7,677 nt of DNA, taken from NCBI GenBank assembly GCA_964556675.1, contig CAZKYN010000171.1, positions 1 to 7,677 on the forward strand. Reading direction: 5' to 3'. The position numbers were made by a program, and so were the translations under genes. This document shows, piece by piece, positions 5,015 through 7,677 of this stretch (position 1 is its first letter; each line of letters starts with the position of its first letter). The notes below the pieces were generated by a model that searched no databases, was not told the origin of the DNA, and saw nothing but the letters and a program-made list of their open reading frames with translations. This DNA is from JBDKTK01 sp964556675. GTDB lineage: Bacteria; Desulfobacterota; Syntrophia; Syntrophales; UBA4778.

Positions 5015-5797
5015 ATGCCAGTGAAAGATTTCATTGAATGCCCCCATTGCGGTTTCCTGTCCTTGGCCGGCGAGTCCGACGGCGGGATGCGCTGCCATTC
5101 CTGCGGCAAGGTGATCGGCGGCCGGTCCTCGGGCGGGGCGGCCGCCAAGCGGGCGGTCCGGGTCCGGATGCTGCAGAGGATGTTCTTCGCGCTCTTTTAC
5201 GTCCGGTATTTCGTCCTGGCCGGGCTGCTGGCCCTGTTCGTTTATAACTATTGCATCTATACCCCGCGCTACCGCAGGATGGTCGGCCCGGTGGCGGTGG
5301 CGCCGCCGTACCAGCTGATCCGGCTGCCGCTGACGGCCTTCCCCCACAAGGGGCACAAGATAGTGCGGGTGGCCGATTTCTCCGTCGAGGCCAGGGTCCT
5401 GAGCCTGGCCTGGCGTTTCCCGGCGGGGGATTTCTCCCGCTTGTCGCCGGTGGACATCGCCGTGGGCTGGGGTTTCATGGCGGAGGAAAAGAGCGGCGCC
5501 ATGTACAAGATCCACCATGTTCCGGCGGTGCGGCGGCTGTTGTTCACGGTCTCGTGGGCCAGCGGCGTGGCGGGTATGGTCAATTACCATATCGCCAATA
5601 TCCACATCATCCCGGCCGATGCGGCCATCGAGAAGAAGCTCCGCCAGGTGCGTGTGGGGGACGTGGTGGTCATGGAAGGGCGGCTGGTCAATATCGTGTT
5701 CCAGGACGGTTCGTACATTTACACTTCAGTGAGCCGGAGGGATGGGGGGGACGGGGCCTGCGAGGTCCTGTGGCTGGAAAAGCTGGAGATATTGTAG
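5015..5797 (+). CDS. Membrane protein with N-terminal zinc ribbon and conserved C-terminal domain of unknown function
   Basis: A 260-residue protein, high-GC like mutS and mutL. Cys9, Cys12, Cys27 and Cys30 (ECPHCG and RCHSCG) form a zinc ribbon. A basic linker (AAAKRAVRVR) precedes one membrane helix at about 57-77. By the positive-inside rule the ribbon is cytoplasmic and the larger C-terminal part extracytoplasmic. The C-terminal domain includes NYHIANIHIIPAD, then RVGDVVVMEGRLVNI, then SRRDGGDGACEVLWLEKLEIL. The GDxVxxxGxLV and SRxDxGxGACE blocks recall a conserved family of uncharacterised bacterial proteins with a small beta-barrel-like domain; this is from memory and no function follows. 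Start choice: ATG 5015 has only a weak adjacent ribosome site, while GTG 5021 two codons later has GGATGG at 5009-5014, six nt upstream, and is a real alternative. It may be cotranscribed with the next gene, 125 bp downstream. Confidence 0.85.
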   Translation: MPVKDFIECPHCGFLSLAGESDGGMRCHSCGKVIGGRSSGGAAAKRAVRVRMLQRMFFALFYVRYFVLAGLLALFVYNYCIYTPRYRRMVGPVAVAPPYQLIRLPLTAFPHKGHKIVRVADFSVEARVLSLAWRFPAGDFSRLSPVDIAVGWGFMAEEKSGAMYKIHHVPAVRRLLFTVSWASGVAGMVNYHIANIHIIPADAAIEKKLRQVRVGDVVVMEGRLVNIVFQDGSYIYTSVSRRDGGDGACEVLWLEKLEIL

Positions 5798-5896
5798 CGG
5801 GTCCATTGTGGTATCATGTCCGTGGCCAACGGCGGAGAAGCGGTGAGGGGCTTGTTCACCCGCCGATGCGCGGGGCGGATGTCCGGCAGGACAGCC

Positions 5897-5911
5897 CTTT
5901 ACGGGGTAAAG
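5897..5911 (+). promoter_or_regulatory. Small hairpin next to the ribosome binding site of the two-helix membrane protein gene
   Basis: CTTTAC and GTAAAG pair perfectly around GGG, ending at the first base of the GAGGGGGG ribosome site (5911-5918). It might modulate translation. With a six-pair stem it may also be chance. Confidence 0.25.
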
Positions 5912-5922
5912 AGGGGGGACGT

Positions 5923-6339
5923 ATGGAGAAGATCGATCTTTTGTGGAAGCGTTCCGAGAGCGGCGGGCGGATAATGTTGTGGAGCGGGTTCGCGTTGATC
6001 GTTTGTATGGCGGTGGGAATGGCCATGTTGAACTCGGGGCGGGTCTTTTTCGCCGAAGAAATGCAGTCCCTGGAGCTGGTGGTCATGGACAAGGCGGCCA
6101 GCGTGGCGGTGTACCCGGCCAGGACCCGGGGCGAGCTTCTGATGCAAAAGATAGCCGTCCGGTCCCTGGAGGCCAACCGGGAACAGCTCCGGATGTTCTT
6201 CCGGGCCTTGACCGTCCTGATCCTGAAGTTCCTGTTGATCCAGGGGGTCGTCCTTATATGTTTGAGCATAGCCAGAGGGGTTGAGTTGGAGAGGATCAAG
6301 GCCGGGGTCGCGGAGGCCCTGGCCTTGGGAAAGGGTTGA
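5923..6339 (+). CDS. Hypothetical two-helix inner-membrane protein
   Basis: A 138-residue protein. ATG 5923 follows GAGGGGGG (5911-5918) by four nt; the same frame is open far upstream, but that part overlaps the previous gene in another frame and lacks a ribosome site. Hydrophobic helices lie at about 17-37 (IMLWSGFALIVCMAVGMAML) and about 94-117 (RALTVLILKFLLIQGVVLICL). Between them is a roughly 55-residue charged segment rich in E, R and M that could form an extracytoplasmic helical hairpin. The short C-terminus is cytoplasmic. No catalytic motif or family is recognised. High GC and codon use agree with the neighbours, so it looks native. It probably forms a unit with the zinc-ribbon membrane protein upstream. 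Confidence 0.72.
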   Translation: MEKIDLLWKRSESGGRIMLWSGFALIVCMAVGMAMLNSGRVFFAEEMQSLELVVMDKAASVAVYPARTRGELLMQKIAVRSLEANREQLRMFFRALTVLILKFLLIQGVVLICLSIARGVELERIKAGVAEALALGKG

Positions 6340-6351
6340 TAGAGGTCGGTC

Positions 6352-6390
6352 TTGCCCGTTCGCCCGAAGGCCACGGGCAAAAGCCCGTGG
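6352..6390 (+). promoter_or_regulatory. Mutually exclusive hairpins in the leader of the four-helix membrane protein gene
   Basis: CCACGGGC (6371-6378) pairs perfectly with GCCCGTGG (6383-6390) around AAAA. The overlapping ACGGGCAA (6373-6380) can instead pair perfectly with TTGCCCGT (6352-6359) around 13 nt. Both are 8-bp stems and cannot form together, which is the layout of a switch or attenuator. No U-tract follows the second hairpin; an A-rich run and a further weak hairpin (GGTGGAT-ATG-ATCCGCC, 6423-6439) come before the start codon. It matches no riboswitch class I can recognise. Confidence 0.45.
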
Positions 6391-6466
6391 GGCGCCACTT
6401 AAGGAAAAAAAGTTCGTCTGAAGGTGGATATGATCCGCCGGTACAGTGGTTTATCAGGAGGGTATC

Positions 6467-6844
6467 ATGCGGAATGATCCAAAGTTCAAGTTGTGGGCTG
6501 GCATAGTCCTGGTCCTGGCAGTCGGGCTCATTCATGTTATCGATGCCCCGGACAGTTTTGAGGACGCTGTATACAAAGGCTGGCTTTTTTACGCCAACGG
6601 CGCGGCGGCCCTGGTGTCGGCGTTCGGCATTTATCACAAAAGGGATTGGGGCTGGCACCTGGGGCTTTTGGTTGCGGCTGGTTCAATAGCGGCCTACATC
6701 GCCAGCCGCACGGTGGGACTGCCCATGCTTCAGGCTGAACCCGACGAGTGGCTGGAGCCGCTGGGCGTGGCGTCGCTGATCGCTGAAGGATTGTTCGTGG
6801 CCGTTTATTTCGCCAACCGGCAATGCCGTTCGGATGATAAATAG
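6467..6844 (+). CDS. Small four-helix membrane protein of unknown function
   Basis: A 125-residue integral membrane protein. ATG 6467 is preceded by AGGAGGG (6456-6462) with four nt spacing; GTG 6446 in the same frame lies upstream of that site and is not used. Four hydrophobic helices are visible at about 9-25, 38-56, 62-80 and 97-116, with short loops. Conserved-looking features are GLIHVIDAP after helix 1, GIYHKRDWGWHLG between helices 2 and 3, SRTVGLP after helix 3 and DEWLEPLGVASLIAE entering helix 4. This pattern recalls a widespread family of small uncharacterised membrane proteins in GC-rich bacteria, but I cannot name a function. It ends 33 bp before mutL and is read in the same direction, so mutL may be transcribed with it. 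Confidence 0.85.
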   Translation: MRNDPKFKLWAGIVLVLAVGLIHVIDAPDSFEDAVYKGWLFYANGAAALVSAFGIYHKRDWGWHLGLLVAAGSIAAYIASRTVGLPMLQAEPDEWLEPLGVASLIAEGLFVAVYFANRQCRSDDK

Positions 6845-6877
6845 GCTTTCGAGGCTTGGTCAAAAAAGGATATTTTC

Positions 6878-7677
<800 letters not shown>

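Noticed and set aside
5251..5922. Long upstream extension of the 5923 gene's reading frame
   Set aside because: It overlaps the zinc-ribbon protein gene in a different frame, is Gly/Pro/Arg-rich as expected from GC-rich shadow translation, and has no start signal.
6371..6390. CCACGGGC-AAAA-GCCCGTGG as an ordinary intrinsic terminator or third REP copy
   Set aside because: No U-tract follows it, and outside GC-rich stems it does not align with the 79-bp repeat units.

Overview
The window is GC-rich bacterial DNA carrying the 3' part of the mismatch-repair gene mutS at its left edge and the 5' part of mutL at its right edge, both on the + strand. About 5.8 kb of other genes lie between them, where many bacteria have the two genes adjacent. 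Every gene I accept is on the + strand and TGA is used as an ordinary stop. High GC (a sampled mutS line is about 68%), small conserved membrane proteins near mutL and the style of MutS/MutL suggest an uncultured lineage, perhaps of the Omnitrophota or a similar phylum. That placement is a guess.

Layout. (1) 2-1075: MutS ATPase end with a clamp-binding-like motif. (2) About 1076-4985: an accessory block of defence and toxin-antitoxin (TA) type genes. It holds an AT-rich HEPN/AbiU2-like gene (1136-2092), a complete Phd/YefM-PIN TA pair with a near-consensus promoter and two operator-like palindromes (2166-2805), a VapB-like ribbon-helix-helix antitoxin with no toxin after it (2843-3088), an AT-rich membrane-anchored unknown (3143-3664) and a RhuM-Fic fusion gene (3854-4849). 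The Fic gene sits between two 79-bp direct copies of a double-hairpin repeat. (3) 5015-6844: three membrane proteins of host-like base composition: a zinc-ribbon single-pass protein, a two-helix protein and a four-helix protein with a structured leader. (4) 6878 to the end: MutL N-terminal ATPase domain, cut by the window edge.

The mixed base composition, single-gene or TA modules, missing partner genes and repeats suggest that the block between mutS and the host-like genes grew by several insertions. The two AT-rich genes (1136 and 3143) differ sharply from both the mismatch-repair genes and the TA genes between them.

The strongest unexplained sequence signals are: a perfect 12-bp inverted repeat with a 1-nt centre inside the RhuM coding region (4051-4075); a perfect 11-bp inverted repeat with a 2-nt centre right at the stop of the orphan antitoxin (3088-3111); the paired repeat copies around the Fic gene; two CGTACG palindromes exactly 22 bp apart at the TA promoter; and two mutually exclusive 8-bp hairpins ahead of the four-helix gene. 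No complete, clearly new defence system can be proved from this sequence alone. The best candidates for unknown biology are the AT-rich pair of genes and the repeat-flanked RhuM-Fic gene.
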